Part shown: positions 42,978 through 52,118 of the stretch, one piece after another
How positions within the stretch are numbered: the stretch's first letter is position 1
How the letters are laid out: each line of letters starts with the position of its first letter
Assembly: GCF_000787775.1 (NCBI RefSeq)
Contig: NZ_BBPM01000018.1
Coordinates: forward strand, 1-64,000
Length of the DNA stretch: 64,000 bases
Direction: 5' to 3'
From: Streptacidiphilus carbonis
GTDB lineage: Bacteria; Actinomycetota; Actinomycetes; Streptomycetales; Streptomycetaceae
Notes under the pieces: model-generated
Seen by the model: the letters and a program-made list of their open reading frames with translations, nothing else
Databases searched by the model: none
Told to the model about the DNA's origin: nothing
Position numbers and translations under genes: made by a program

Positions 42978-43754
42978 TCAGACCAGTCGCCGCGCCGTGG
43001 CCCACCGGGTCAGCTCATGACGGTTGCTCAGCTGCAGCTTGCGCAGCACCGCCGAGACATGGCTCTCCACCGTCTTCACCGAGATGAACAGCTGCTTGGC
43101 GATCTCCTTGTAGGCGTAGCCGCGGGCGATCAGCCGCAGCACCTCGCGCTCGCGCTGGGTCAGCCGGTCCAGGTCCTCGTCGACCGGCGGGGTGTCGGTG
43201 GCGGCGAAGGCGTCCAGGACGAAGCCGGCCAGCCGCGGCGAGAAGACCGCGTCGCCGTCCGCGACCCGGAAGATCGCATCGACCAGGTCGGTGCCGGTGA
43301 TGGTCTTGGTGACGTAGCCCCGGGCGCCGCCGCGGATCACGCCGATCACGTCCTCGGCCGCGTCGGAGACCGACAGGGCCAGGAAGCGCACCGCCTCCGC
43401 GCCCTCGGGCGAGGTCGCCGGAGCGGTGCCGCCGGGCATCAGCGAGGCGCAGCGCCGCAGCACCTCCACCCCGCCGCCGCCGGGCAGGTGGACGTCGAGC
43501 AGCACCACGTCGGGCCTGGTGGCGGTGACCACGGCGACGGCCTGCTCCACATCGGCCGCCTCGCCGACCACGTCCACGCCGGTGCGCTCGGTCTGCCCGA
43601 TCTCGGCGCGCACGCCGGTGCGGAACATCCGGTGGTCGTCCACCAGCACCACCCGCGCCCTGCGGCCGCCCTCGCCGCTGCCATCGCCGGTGCCCTCGCC
43701 GCTGCCGTCGCCGGCCCCGCTGCCGGTGGTCATCTCGTCCCCGCCCGTCGTCAT
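42978..43754 (-). CDS. LuxR-type response regulator
   Basis: A 258-residue NarL/LuxR response regulator. A Gly/Ser/Glu leader of ~30 residues precedes the receiver, with DD at ~39-40 and phosphoacceptor Asp87 in VVLLDVHLPGGGGV; the Thr/Lys region is FLALSVSD and GARGYVTK. The C-terminal helix-turn-helix is LDRLTQREREVLRLIARGYAYKEIAKQLFISVKTVESHVSAVLRKLQL. Overlaps the histidine-kinase stop as ATGA, so it is co-translated. Likely regulates the divergent PspC operon, possibly via GGGTATCTC repeats at 45254-45277. Confidence 0.95.
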   Translation of the reverse strand: MTTGGDEMTTGSGAGDGSGEGTGDGSGEGGRRARVVLVDDHRMFRTGVRAEIGQTERTGVDVVGEAADVEQAVAVVTATRPDVVLLDVHLPGGGGVEVLRRCASLMPGGTAPATSPEGAEAVRFLALSVSDAAEDVIGVIRGGARGYVTKTITGTDLVDAIFRVADGDAVFSPRLAGFVLDAFAATDTPPVDEDLDRLTQREREVLRLIARGYAYKEIAKQLFISVKTVESHVSAVLRKLQLSNRHELTRWATARRLV

Positions 43755-45223
43755 TGCTCGCTCGCCCTCTCCATCTCAAGTTCGACCTCGGTACCGCCGG
43801 CCGGTGCCGGGCGTACCCGCGCGTGCCCGCCGTTGCGCTGCATCCGGCCGATGATCGATCCGCGTACACCCATCCTGTCCTCCGGCACGGAGTCCAGGTC
43901 GAACCCGGGGCCGCGGTCGCGGACGAACACCCAGACGGTGTTCCCCTCGACCTCGGCGTACATCGAGACCGGCTCGCCGCCACCGTACTTGGCCGCGTTG
44001 ACCAGCGCCTCCCTGGCGGCCTGCAACTGGACCACCAGTCCGTCGTCCATCGGGCAGTCGCCGACGACGATCACCTCGACCGGCACCCCGTGCAGATCCT
44101 CCACCTCGGCGGCGACCTTGCGGGCGCACTCGGCCAGGGTGTCCGGGGCCTTCTCGGCATCGTCCGCGTCCGAGGGCCGGCGGTAGAGCCACTGCCGCAG
44201 GTCGCGCTCCTGGGCCCGGGCCAGCCGGGTCACCTCCTTGGGGTCCTCGGCGTTGCGCATGATCAGCGTGAGCGTGTGCAGCACCGAGTCGTGCAGATGG
44301 GCGGCGACCTCGGCGCGCTCCTGCGCCCTGATCCGCTCGCCGCGCTCGGTGCCCAGGTCCTGCCACATCCGCAGCAGATAGGGGCCGCCCAGCAGCAGTG
44401 CCCCGGCCAGCACGGCCAGCACCGCCTGCGCCACCTTGGCGAAGTCGGCCAGTGTCCCGGAGACGAACAGGAAGCCGACCACCCCGGCGGCGACCAGCAG
44501 CACCCCGGCCAGGGTCCGCAGCACGGTGGAGCCGCGCTTGCTCTCCCCCAGCGAGAACCAGCGCGCCCAGCGCGCGTCGTCGGCCTGCCGCCACACCACC
44601 GCGACGCCGAGGCCGGCCAGCAGTATCGGCCAGACATAGGGCGAAGTCGCCTGCTTGGTCACGGTGTTGAGGAACACCAGCAGCCCGGCGACGACGGCGA
44701 TCAGGGCCAGCAGCGGTCCCCGGTGCTCCTCGTCCTCGGCCGATCCGGGCCCGGTGGCCGGACGGGTCGAGCCCGCGCCGGGGGCGCTGCGCCCGTCCGC
44801 GGCCGGCTCGCCCTGGATGGTCTGCTGCAGCAGCTGCCGCACCCGCCGCAGTCCGCGCTGCTGCTTCTCCAGCGAGTAGGGGCCGATATTGCCGACCTGC
44901 CAGGTCGTCGCCGGGGCCGCCCCGGCCCGCAGCCCCATCGGCACCGCGAACCAGAAGGCCGCGTACAGCAGCGCGCCCAGGCCGTTGCCCAGCAGCAGCA
45001 CCACGAAGGCCACCCGGACCCAGAACCGGCCCACGCCCAGGTGCGCGGCGAGCCCGTTGGCCACCCCGCCGAGCATCCGCCCGTCCGGGATCCGGTACAG
45101 CTTGCGCACCGGCGCGGGGCCGGGCGCGAGCTCCGGCGCGGCTCCGGGCAAGGGCGCGGACGCCGGCGGCGGTGCGGACGCCGCTGCCTGCGCGGGATCG
45201 GGGTTGAAGTCGGTGGCTGCCAC
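43751..45223 (-). CDS. Histidine kinase with PspC domain
   Basis: A 490-residue membrane histidine kinase. After a Pro/Ala-rich leader a PspC domain (~38-100) has KLYRIPDGRMLGGVANGLAAHLGVGRFWVRVAFVVLLLGNGLG. Further spans lie at ~170-185, 195-212, 235-258 and 265-285. The dimerisation/phospho-acceptor box is EVAAHLHDSVLHTLTLIMRNA (His311), the HisKA_3 type paired with LuxR regulators; the ATPase region has REALVNAAKYGGGEPVSMYAEV and RDRGPGFDLDSVPEDRMGVRGSIIGRM. Probably senses membrane stress. GTG 45223 is the apparent start, no clear SD. Confidence 0.92.
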   Translation of the reverse strand: MAATDFNPDPAQAAASAPPPASAPLPGAAPELAPGPAPVRKLYRIPDGRMLGGVANGLAAHLGVGRFWVRVAFVVLLLGNGLGALLYAAFWFAVPMGLRAGAAPATTWQVGNIGPYSLEKQQRGLRRVRQLLQQTIQGEPAADGRSAPGAGSTRPATGPGSAEDEEHRGPLLALIAVVAGLLVFLNTVTKQATSPYVWPILLAGLGVAVVWRQADDARWARWFSLGESKRGSTVLRTLAGVLLVAAGVVGFLFVSGTLADFAKVAQAVLAVLAGALLLGGPYLLRMWQDLGTERGERIRAQERAEVAAHLHDSVLHTLTLIMRNAEDPKEVTRLARAQERDLRQWLYRRPSDADDAEKAPDTLAECARKVAAEVEDLHGVPVEVIVVGDCPMDDGLVVQLQAAREALVNAAKYGGGEPVSMYAEVEGNTVWVFVRDRGPGFDLDSVPEDRMGVRGSIIGRMQRNGGHARVRPAPAGGTEVELEMERASEQ

Positions 45224-45253
45224 ACCACGATCGTCACACGTCCGAGGCGCTCC

Positions 45254-45277
45254 GGGTATCTCCCGAAGGGGTATCTC
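45254..45277. promoter_or_regulatory. Direct repeat GGGTATCTC in the HK / PspC divergent region
   Basis: GGGTATCTC occurs at 45254-45262 and 45269-45277, spaced 15 bp start to start, between the divergent kinase and PspC genes. Likely binding sites for the linked LuxR-type regulator (inference). The core between them, CCCGAAGGGG, can also fold. Confidence 0.5.
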
Positions 45278-45301
45278 AGGGTCCGGTCAGGGAGATGCCT
45301 G

Positions 45302-46777
45302 ATGGGCTCCGGGGCTCAGTGGCAGCAGGATGGGGGTATGAAGGACGACACGCCTCCACCGCAGGCACCGAACCCGACTGCACCGCAGCCGGCCCGCGCC
45401 GCACGACCCCCGCTGGAGCGCAGCCGCGACCGCCGGGTCGTGGCCGGGGTCTGCGGCGGCCTGGGCCGGCACCTGGACATCGACCCGGTGGTGTTCCGGG
45501 TGGTGATCGCCGTGCTCTGCCTCTCCGGCGGCGTCGGCCTGTTCATCTACGGCCTGGCCTGGCTGATCGTCCCGGTCGAGCGGACCCGGCGGAACGAGCT
45601 GCAGCGGCTGCTCTCCGGCCGGGTGGACGGCCAGTCGCTGGGCGCGGTGCTGGTCACCGTGCTGGGCACCGGCATCTTCTTCTCCTACATGGGCAGCACC
45701 GGGCACATCTTCCCGCTCACCCTGATCGCGCTGCTGGCCTTCGCCGCGCTGCGCTACGACCCGGCCAAGCACCCGCGCCGCTGGGAGCAGCCGGTCACCG
45801 GCGCGCCCGAGGACGCCGACGGCGCCGGGGGCGGCGTGGAGGGCTCGGTGTTCGGCCTGAAGTTCCGCACCAACCCGCAGGCCCCGCCGCCGGAGCAGCC
45901 GACCGTTCCGGTTCCGGCACCGGCCGCGCCCTGGTGGCAGCGGCCCGACCCGATGGCCAAGCACCCCTCGGGAGCGGCCGGCGGCACCGGCACGGCACCC
46001 TCGGACAGCACCAGGGCCCACGGCGCCGGGCCGGACGCCGACGGCGACGCCGCCGCACCGCAGGACGCCGTGCCGACCGAACCGCTGCCCCCCTACGCCC
46101 CGCCGAATCCGCCACCGCCGGCCGCGCCGGAGCCGCCCTTCGCGCCGGTCCCCGCCCCACGGCGGCGGCGCCAGCGCTCCTTCCTGGGCTCGGCCTTCTT
46201 CTTCCTCGCCGTCATCGCCGGCGCCGCCGTGTGGTGGGTCGCCGCCAAGGACAACCGGCCGGTCAACCTGCTGGCCGTGCTCGCCGCGGCGCTGCTGGTG
46301 CTGGGCCTCGGCATGGTGGTCTGCGCGGTCTGGGGCCGGGGCCGGGGCCTGGTGGTGTGGGCGACCCTGCTCACCCTCGCGGTCGCCGCCGTCGGCGCAG
46401 GACCGATCCATCTGCGCAGCACCTACCAGCACCAGACCTGGGCCCCGACAGCCGCAGCCTCCGTCCTGCCCAACTACGACCTGGACGGCGGTACCGGCAT
46501 CCTCGACCTCTCCGGCGCCGCGCCGACCGCGGGCCAGACCGTCGCCACCAAGGTCCGTGTCGAATTCGGCAAGCTCACCGTGATCGTGCCGCCGGGCACC
46601 GAGCTCAAGATCGACGCCCACGTCGGCATCGGCAGCATCCACCTCCCCGACAACAGCAGCACCGGCGGCATCTCGACCAACCGCAGCACCGACATCGCCC
46701 CCGAGGCCGCCGCCGGGCACGGCACCGTCAGCCTCGATCTGAACGTCGGGGTCGGAGACCTGGAGGTCACCCAGTGA
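45302..46777 (+). CDS. PspC-domain membrane protein
   Basis: A ~491-residue protein. The PspC domain (~35-100) has LERSRDRRVVAGVCGGLGRHLDIDPVVFRVVIAVLCLSGGVGLFIYGLAWLIVPVE. After a Pro/Ala-rich linker four more hydrophobic segments follow (SFLGSAFFFLAVIAGAAVWWV, LLAVLAAALLVLGLGMVVCAVWG and a third). The C-terminal ~95 residues form a beta-rich domain (GTGILDLSGAAPTAGQTVATKVRVEFGKLTVIVPPGTELKIDAHVGIGSIHLP) like the LiaF/DUF1707-type domain. Start ATG 45302 has GGAG 7 nt upstream; ATG 45338 (MKDDTPPP) is an alternative. The stop overlaps the next GTG (GTGA). Confidence 0.88.
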   Translation: MGSGAQWQQDGGMKDDTPPPQAPNPTAPQPARAARPPLERSRDRRVVAGVCGGLGRHLDIDPVVFRVVIAVLCLSGGVGLFIYGLAWLIVPVERTRRNELQRLLSGRVDGQSLGAVLVTVLGTGIFFSYMGSTGHIFPLTLIALLAFAALRYDPAKHPRRWEQPVTGAPEDADGAGGGVEGSVFGLKFRTNPQAPPPEQPTVPVPAPAAPWWQRPDPMAKHPSGAAGGTGTAPSDSTRAHGAGPDADGDAAAPQDAVPTEPLPPYAPPNPPPPAAPEPPFAPVPAPRRRRQRSFLGSAFFFLAVIAGAAVWWVAAKDNRPVNLLAVLAAALLVLGLGMVVCAVWGRGRGLVVWATLLTLAVAAVGAGPIHLRSTYQHQTWAPTAAASVLPNYDLDGGTGILDLSGAAPTAGQTVATKVRVEFGKLTVIVPPGTELKIDAHVGIGSIHLPDNSSTGGISTNRSTDIAPEAAAGHGTVSLDLNVGVGDLEVTQ

Positions 46778-47103
46778 AGCGCCATCAGCTCGACCTGTTC
46801 TCGCTGATCGCGGGGCTGGCCTTCGTCGCCATCGCCGTGCTCTACCTGCTGGACGCCGCCGGGCAGTTGAGTGTGAACGGCCGGCTGGTGATCCCGCTGC
46901 TGCTGGTCGCCCTGGGCGTGGCCGGGCTGGCCGGGGCCATCTACCGGATGGCCCGCGGCCAGCGCGAGGCCCCGCCGGAGCAGCTCCGCCCCGACAGCCG
47001 CGACAGCCGTGAGGAAGGCCGCGGCGACGGCCGCTACGAGGACCTCTCCGCCGACCTCGACTCGATGGGGCTGTTCGACGACGAGTCCGAGCGCAGGCGC
47101 TGA
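46774..47103 (+). CDS. Small two-span membrane protein coupled to PspC gene
   Basis: A 109-residue protein starting at GTG 46774, which overlaps the PspC stop (GTGA); GGAGG lies 7 nt upstream. Two hydrophobic segments, LFSLIAGLAFVAIAVLYLLDA and LVIPLLLVALGVAGLAGAIYRMA, are followed by a charged tail. Probably a partner of the PspC protein. Its 3' 70 bp are antisense to the convergent DoxX gene. No named family recognised. Confidence 0.75.
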   Translation: MKRHQLDLFSLIAGLAFVAIAVLYLLDAAGQLSVNGRLVIPLLLVALGVAGLAGAIYRMARGQREAPPEQLRPDSRDSREEGRGDGRYEDLSADLDSMGLFDDESERRR

Positions 47104-47579
47104 CCGCCGGCCGAGGTCTGCTTCCGCCGGGACGCCAGCCACCCGTCCAGCGACAGGTAGGGCGTCCCGGCCAGCACCAGCGGGACCCAGGCCATCAGGT
47201 AGATCAGGTCGTTGCCCAGGTAGTAGGGGTGCACCTGCCAGCTGACGGTGAGCCAGAAGCTCAGGTTCAGCAGCACCCCGCCGAACGCCGCGATCCGTCC
47301 CAGCAGCCCGAACAGAGCGCCCAGCCCCACCGCGAGCTCTCCTATCGCGATCGCCAGGGCGAACCCGGTGGGCGCCTTGAGCGCCAGGTCCAGCAACGGC
47401 CCGATCGGGCTCCCGGCCTTCACGCCCGTGGTCATCGACGCAAAGGAGGTGGGATCGCTCAGCCCGGCCAGGTAGTGCGAGTCGGTCAGCTTGTCCAGCC
47501 CGGCATAGATGAAGGTCACCCCCAGGAACAGCCGAAGTGGCAGCAGCGCGTACCGGGTCGCCTTCTCTGACAGATCCAT
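47034..47579 (-). CDS. DoxX family membrane protein
   Basis: A 181-residue DoxX-like protein with four hydrophobic segments (ALLPLRLFLGVTFIYAGLDKL with the typical G-x-x-F/K, ALAIAIGELAVGLGALFGL, IAAFGGVLLNLSFWLTVSW, DLIYLMAWVPLVLAGTPYLSLDGWL). The Lys and E residues of the family are visible (GLDKLTD, IGELAVG). Role in the family is poorly defined, linked to redox/thiosulfate metabolism. ATG 47579 with GGAG 6 nt upstream. The last 70 bp overlap the plus-strand small membrane protein. Confidence 0.85.
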   Translation of the reverse strand: MDLSEKATRYALLPLRLFLGVTFIYAGLDKLTDSHYLAGLSDPTSFASMTTGVKAGSPIGPLLDLALKAPTGFALAIAIGELAVGLGALFGLLGRIAAFGGVLLNLSFWLTVSWQVHPYYLGNDLIYLMAWVPLVLAGTPYLSLDGWLASRRKQTSAGGQRLRSDSSSNSPIESRSAERSS

Positions 47580-47696
47580 GCCGGTCTCCACCTCTCGAAC
47601 GGGGCGTTCGTACACCAGTCCCCTACGCAGAGGACTGACACAAGGTTCAGCTTTCAGGTGCGGCATGTGCATGGTTTGTCGCGCGCGCTGTCAATC

Positions 47697-47803
47697 AAGC
47701 AGAGCCCCGCGCCCCTGCGTAGCGGCAACTGACCCACCGTGGGCACGTTGCACCATCACGGGCGCGGGGAACTGCGCGCCCAGCCGTGTACGGTCCGCAC
47801 CCG
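47697..47803. repeat. Dispersed GC-rich repeat between DoxX and aldolase genes
   Basis: Left part AGCAGAGCCCCGCGCCCCTG (47698-47717) and right part GGGCGCGGGGAACTGCGCG (47759-47777) can pair over about ten bases, enclosing ~40 bp. The right part continues into GTACGGTCCGCACCC. Similar parts occur at 7128, 21715 and 31083. Confidence 0.7.
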
Positions 47804-47825
47804 GAAACCAGCCGGCAACAACCCC

Positions 47826-48617
47826 CTACTCGAACGCCCCGACCAGCGCATCGCCGTGCCCGGCGACCAGCGGCTGGTAGTTGATCCAGGCGACCAGGTC
47901 ATTGCCCAACTGGTCCCGGGTGACCACCGCGTTCTCATGGTCCACCAGCACCGGCTTGCCCGCCGCCCTCGCCATCAGCTGCACCTGGCAGGACCGCTCC
48001 ATGGTGATGAACCACCACGCCGCCGCGTCCACCGAGTCCCCCACCGTCAGCAGCCCGTGGTTCCGCAGGATCACCGCCTTGTGCCCGGCCAGGGCCGCGG
48101 CTATCCGACGGCCCTCCTCCTGGTCCAGCACCACGCCGGTGTAGTCGTCGAACAGCGCATGGCTCTCGTAGAAGGCGCAGACGTCCTGGGTGATCGGCTC
48201 CAGCAGCTCCCCCAGCGCGGACAGCGTCTTGCCGTAGACCGAGTGGCTGTGCGCGGCCGCGACCACCTCCGGGCGCGCGGCGTGCACCTGCGAGTGGATG
48301 GCGAAGGCCGCAGCGTTCACATGGTGCCGCCCCTGGACCACCTGGCCGTCGTGGTTCACCAGGATCAGATCACTGACCGTGATCCGCTTGAAGGACATTC
48401 CGAACGGGTTCACCCAGAAGTGGTCGGTCCACTCCGGGTCGCGCGCCGTGATGTGCCCGGCCACGCCCTCCTCGAAGCCGAACTTCCCGAACAGCCGCAG
48501 CGCCACCACCAACCGCTCCTTGCGATGCCGGCGCTCCTCCTCGACGGTCTCGAACGTCTGCGGCAGCGCGAACTGCAACTGGTCCAACGGCACGGGGGAC
48601 GGCGGCGGGTTCGTCAT
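47826..48617 (-). CDS. Class II aldolase/adducin family protein
   Basis: A 263-residue protein of the class II aldolase/adducin fold. The family zinc-binding His residues are visible in AAAHSHSVYGKTLSALG and VILRNHGLLTVGDSVDAAAWWFITMERSCQVQLMA; the N-terminal sugar/phosphate part has GFEEGVAGHITARDPEWTDHFWVNPFG. Substrate unknown; many relatives act on deoxy-sugar or aldol substrates. ATG 48617 with GGAG 8 nt upstream. Single gene. Confidence 0.88.
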   Translation of the reverse strand: MTNPPPSPVPLDQLQFALPQTFETVEEERRHRKERLVVALRLFGKFGFEEGVAGHITARDPEWTDHFWVNPFGMSFKRITVSDLILVNHDGQVVQGRHHVNAAAFAIHSQVHAARPEVVAAAHSHSVYGKTLSALGELLEPITQDVCAFYESHALFDDYTGVVLDQEEGRRIAAALAGHKAVILRNHGLLTVGDSVDAAAWWFITMERSCQVQLMARAAGKPVLVDHENAVVTRDQLGNDLVAWINYQPLVAGHGDALVGAFE

Positions 48618-48694
48618 CGCGAGCGCTCCTAGCGGGGGTGGCCTTCTCGCCCGGAAGCTACCCCTCAGTAGCGCAAATGACCAGGCCCGCGGTG

Positions 48695-48978
48695 CTACAA
48701 CCGGGTGATCTCAGAGAGGTCGATGTCGATATCGAAAGGCAGGCTGACCGCAGCTGCTCGGGCACCGTTCGGCGCAGCCCGGTTTCCAGGACGAACAGTG
48801 TCAGACCATGAAAATCCCGCTGCGGACTCACGAAGACCAGGCTCCCGTCGATCAGCTCGGTATGCGGCGGGAGGCCGTCCATCGTCAGGAACTGTTCTGC
48901 GGTGAAGCCGTCGAGCGGCGGGATCAGCCATGCCGGGACGGACCGCTGCTCAATCTCGGGGATCGGTTCGGCAGTCAT
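48695..48978 (-). pseudogene. Uma2-family endonuclease remnant
   Basis: The reading frame from ATG 48978 encodes TAEPIPEIEQRSVPAWLIPPLDGFTAEQFLTMDGLPPHTELIDG-type sequence, the N-terminal start of Uma2/DUF820 proteins, up to ~residue 80 (SLVFVSPQRDFHGL, RRTVPEQLR). The frame then continues into an unrelated tail ending at 48658. A different frame reads LPFDIDIDLSEITRL just there (stop at 48695), which looks like a typical Uma2 C-terminus. The ~100 central residues, including the catalytic PD-(D/E)xK core, are missing. GGAGG lies 7 nt before the ATG. I read it as an internal deletion with a frameshift. Confidence 0.65.
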
Positions 48979-49036
48979 CAGGTTTCCTCCCATGGCTGGA
49001 ATCCTTGCCGCTCCCCCAGCGTAGATGCGCCAAAAC

Positions 49037-49079
49037 AAGCGTGCTGCCACCCGAACGGAGGTCGGGTGGCAGCACGCTT
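49037..49079 (-). terminator. Strong terminator after guaA
   Basis: Perfect 18-bp stem AAGCGTGCTGCCACCCGA (49037-49054) / TCGGGTGGCAGCACGCTT (49062-49079), 7-nt loop. On the minus strand it is followed by TGTTTTG, a partial U-tract. Lies 19 bp beyond the guaA stop. Confidence 0.9.
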
Positions 49080-49097
49080 GACGATGCGTACGAGTGG

Positions 49098-50702
49098 CTA
49101 CTCCCACTCGATGGTGCCCGGGGGCTTGCTGGTCACGTCCAGCACCACCCGGTTGACGTCGGGGACCTCGTTGGTGATCCGGGTCGAGATCTTCGCCAGC
49201 ACCTCGTAGGGGACCCGGGACCAGTCCGCGGTCATGGCGTCCTCGGAGGAGACCGGGCGCAGCACGATCGGGTGGCCGTAGGTGCGGCCGTCGCCCTGGA
49301 CGCCGACCGAGCGGACGTCGGCGAGCAGCACCACCGGGCACTGCCAGATCGAGCGGTCCAGCCCGGCCGCGGTCAGCTCGGCGCGGGCGATGGCGTCGGC
49401 CTCCCGCAGCAGGTCCAGGCGGTCCTTGGTGACCTCGCCGACGATCCGGATACCCAGCCCCGGGCCGGGGAACGGCTGCCGCTGGACGATCTCGTCCGGC
49501 AGGCCGAGCTCCGCGCCGACCATCCGGACCTCGTCCTTGAACAGCTTGCGCAGCGGCTCGATCAGCTGGAACTGCAGGTCCTCGGGGAGCCCGCCGACGT
49601 TGTGGTGCGACTTGATGTTGGCGGTGCCGGTGCCGCCGCCGGACTCCACCACGTCCGGGTAGAGGGTGCCCTGGACCAGGAACTCCACCGACTGCCCGGA
49701 CTCGCCGGCCTCGGCCACGATCTCGCTCGCGGCCTGCTCGAAGACCCGGATGAACTCCCGGCCGATGATCTTCCGCTTCTGCTCCGGGTCGGACACCCCG
49801 GCCAGCGCGGACAGGAAGCGCTGCTCCGCGTCGACGACCTTCAGCTGGACGCCGGTGGCCGCCACGAAGTCCTTCTCGACCTGCTCCGACTCGCCCTTGC
49901 GCATCAGCCCGTGGTCGACGTACACGCAGGTCAGCTGGGAGCCGATGGCCTTCTGCACCAGTGCGGCGGCCACCGCGGAGTCCACCCCGCCGGACAGCCC
50001 GCAGATCGCGCGCTTGTCGCCGACCTGGGCGCGGATCGAGGCGACCTGCTCGTCCACCACATTGGTGGTGGTCCAGGACGGGGCGATGCCCGCGCCGCGG
50101 TAGAGGAAGTGCTCCAGGATCTGCTGGCCGTGCGTGGAGTGCAGCACCTCGGGGTGGTACTGGACGCCGTAGAGCTTGCGGGCGTCGTCCTCGAACGCGG
50201 CGACCGGGACCACCTCGGTGGAGGCGGTGACGGTGAAGCCGGGAGGGGCCGCGGAGCAGGCGTCACCGTGCGACATCCACACCTGCTGCTCATCCGGGGT
50301 GCCCTCGAACAGGGTCGACCCGGGCCGGGAGACGGACAGCGCCGTGCGGCCGTACTCGCGGGCGCCGCTGTTGTCGACCGTGCCGCCCAGCGCCACCGCC
50401 ATCAGCTGGAAGCCGTAGCACATGCCGAAGACCGGGACCCCGGCCTCGAAGATCGCCCGCTCCAGCACCGGGGCGCCCTCGGCGTACACCGAGGAGGGCC
50501 CGCCGGAGAGGATGATCGCCGCGGGCCGCTTGGCCAGCATCTCGGCGACCGGCATGGTCGAGGGGACGATCTCGCTGTAGACCCGGGCCTCACGGACCCG
50601 GCGCGCGATGAGCTGGGCGTACTGGGCGCCGAAGTCGACGACGAGGACGACCTCTTGCGACTGCGCAGTGGTCGACGGGTGGTCGGGGGTCGCGTTTGCC
50701 AC
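49098..50702 (-). CDS. guaA: GMP synthase (glutamine-hydrolysing)
   Basis: A 534-residue GMP synthase converting XMP, glutamine and ATP to GMP. The class I amidotransferase domain has [30 protein letters not shown], with the nucleophile Cys in [13 protein letters not shown] and the His/Glu dyad in QYHPEVLHS. The ATP-PPase domain has [22 protein letters not shown]. The C-terminal part has [21 protein letters not shown] 50702 (VANATPDHP) has GGAAGG 7 nt upstream. It ends with a strong hairpin at 49037; chorismate mutase lies upstream on the same strand. Confidence 0.97.
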   Translation of the reverse strand: MANATPDHPSTTAQSQEVVLVVDFGAQYAQLIARRVREARVYSEIVPSTMPVAEMLAKRPAAIILSGGPSSVYAEGAPVLERAIFEAGVPVFGMCYGFQLMAVALGGTVDNSGAREYGRTALSVSRPGSTLFEGTPDEQQVWMSHGDACSAAPPGFTVTASTEVVPVAAFEDDARKLYGVQYHPEVLHSTHGQQILEHFLYRGAGIAPSWTTTNVVDEQVASIRAQVGDKRAICGLSGGVDSAVAAALVQKAIGSQLTCVYVDHGLMRKGESEQVEKDFVAATGVQLKVVDAEQRFLSALAGVSDPEQKRKIIGREFIRVFEQAASEIVAEAGESGQSVEFLVQGTLYPDVVESGGGTGTANIKSHHNVGGLPEDLQFQLIEPLRKLFKDEVRMVGAELGLPDEIVQRQPFPGPGLGIRIVGEVTKDRLDLLREADAIARAELTAAGLDRSIWQCPVVLLADVRSVGVQGDGRTYGHPIVLRPVSSEDAMTADWSRVPYEVLAKISTRITNEVPDVNRVVLDVTSKPPGTIEWE

Positions 50703-50776
50703 AGGGCGGCCTTCCGGCGGTGCGAAGGGGAAAGACCCATCGTACCGTCGCCCCTGCCGCCCCACCCAATCCTGCG

Positions 50777-50816
50777 GACGCCCCCTCGGCCGGAGAGACG
50801 CCCCCTCGGCCGGAGA
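50777..50816. repeat. 20-bp tandem duplication between chorismate mutase and guaA
   Basis: GACGCCCCCTCGGCCGGAGA occurs twice in a row (50777-50796 and 50797-50816), followed by GGCGTC. It lies in the ~150-bp gap upstream of guaA, in the position of its promoter or leader. Confidence 0.85.
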
Positions 50817-50851
50817 GGCGTCAGCCGAACGCTCCCAGGAGGCAGCTCCCC

Positions 50852-51196
50852 TCAGGCCCGGCCCCGGCAGAGTTCCAGCAACTGCATGGCGACCTCGGTG
50901 CCCTGCGGGCCCAGCGCCGCGCGGTAGCGGGCCAGGATCTCCAGCTCGCGGTTGAGCGCCAGCCTGGGGCCGCCGGTGGTCATCCGGGCGGACTGGACCT
51001 CCGCGGACACTCCCATGCGCTCGCGGACCAGGTCGATGATGCGTCGGTCCAGCTCGTCGATGCGCCCGCGGGCCCCGGCGATGACGACTGCCGCCTGCTC
51101 GGCGGTCAGGGCGGTGCCGATGTCAGGGGTCGTGCCGGGCATGGTGCTGGGGTTGGTGCTGGGGTTGGTGCTGGGGCTGGCGTTGCTGCTGTCCAT
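50852..51196 (-). CDS. Chorismate mutase (AroQ type)
   Basis: A 114-residue AroQ-class chorismate mutase, converting chorismate to prephenate for Phe/Tyr synthesis. The helical core has [51 protein letters not shown] (Arg and Lys/Arg residues of the active site). The first ~28 residues are a Ser/Pro/Thr-rich leader with a NPST duplication. ATG 51196. Commonly next to guaA in streptomycetes. Confidence 0.9.
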   Translation of the reverse strand: MDSSNASPSTNPSTNPSTMPGTTPDIGTALTAEQAAVVIAGARGRIDELDRRIIDLVRERMGVSAEVQSARMTTGGPRLALNRELEILARYRAALGPQGTEVAMQLLELCRGRA

Positions 51197-51257
51197 GGAC
51201 GGTCTCCCTCGGTGGCGGGAGGCGCGGGTCCCGGCCGGCCCGGCTCCGGGGGACGAA

Positions 51258-51289
51258 AGGCGCCCCGGGCCGTTTGGCCCGGGGCGCCT
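51258..51289. terminator. Hairpin upstream of chorismate mutase
   Basis: Perfect 14-bp stem AGGCGCCCCGGGCC / GGCCCGGGGCGCCT with a GTTT loop. No minus-strand gene ends just upstream, so it could end antisense transcription or shape the chorismate mutase leader (start 51196). Confidence 0.6.
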
Positions 51290-51712
51290 CTGCGATGTCT
51301 GTTGTCCTGAAGTCAGACGGCATCACCATGGCGACCGGGGCTTCCGGTGCCATAGCTAAAGTTGACTGCCGCGCAGAACATGGGCGACATCATAGCCGCT
51401 TCACTCGTTCGCCCGCGCCGGAAGCCGTGACCCATCACCAGGAGAATCGTTGTTCCCCATGACCGTACGGGGTTCACGTCCCGGCCAGTGACGTGCTCCC
51501 AGCCCCCTTCCGGAGGCCGTGTGCGGCGAGCAGGACCACGCGTGGAGTGTCACAACAGTCCGCCGACGCGATGAGACGTGCCCCAACGGGCGCGTCGTGG
51601 GACCTCGCGCCGGCGCCCGGCCGGGCAGCAGGGGACAGCCGCCCGGTCATGACTGTAGTGATCTGTTGTGAAGGGGCGGTCGGCACCGGGGACGCTCGGA
51701 TCCGGCCGCCCC

Positions 51713-51738
51713 GGATCAATCCGGATCAGCATGGATCA
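51713..51738. promoter_or_regulatory. Three GGATCA repeats at exact 10-bp period
   Basis: GGATCA begins at 51713, 51723 and 51733, each separated by four other bases. The array ends ~38 bp upstream of the TTGCGC box at 51777. Helical phasing fits an activator-binding site. Confidence 0.6.
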
Positions 51739-51776
51739 GTACCCGTCCCCCGGCGCACATCCCACTGCGCACCCCC

Positions 51777-51804
51777 TTGCGCTTCCCCTCGCAGAGCGTA
51801 ACGT
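51777..51804 (+). promoter_or_regulatory. Promoter-like pair TTGCGC-16-TAACGT
   Basis: TTGCGC (51777-51782) and TAACGT (51799-51804, fits TAnnnT) are separated by 16 bp, a usable spacing for the principal sigma factor. A transcript starting near 51811 would run through the hairpins at 52122-52219 toward the gene at 52260. Confidence 0.4.
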
Positions 51805-52118
51805 CGGCACTGCATCGTCCCGAGGGGCACCGGCGCAAGCCGGGTCACAGAAAACGACTATGCCGATGTGTGCCGAACCAGTTGCGCAACAGCGGCCATA
51901 TCCCCCACGATGCTGGTGAGGGGGTGGACTTGGGGCAGCGGGACAGCACCCGTGAGCACGGCTCCCACCAGGCTGGGAACCCGCTCGGCACAGACTCTCG
52001 CCAGTCACTCGCAGTAATCAAAACGGCCCCGTGGCCCTGTCGCCCACCTCGCCGACCCTGCCCAGAGGCGCATGGCCGATGCGCGCGCCCCCTGCTCAGG
52101 TGAACCCCAGACCAACTG

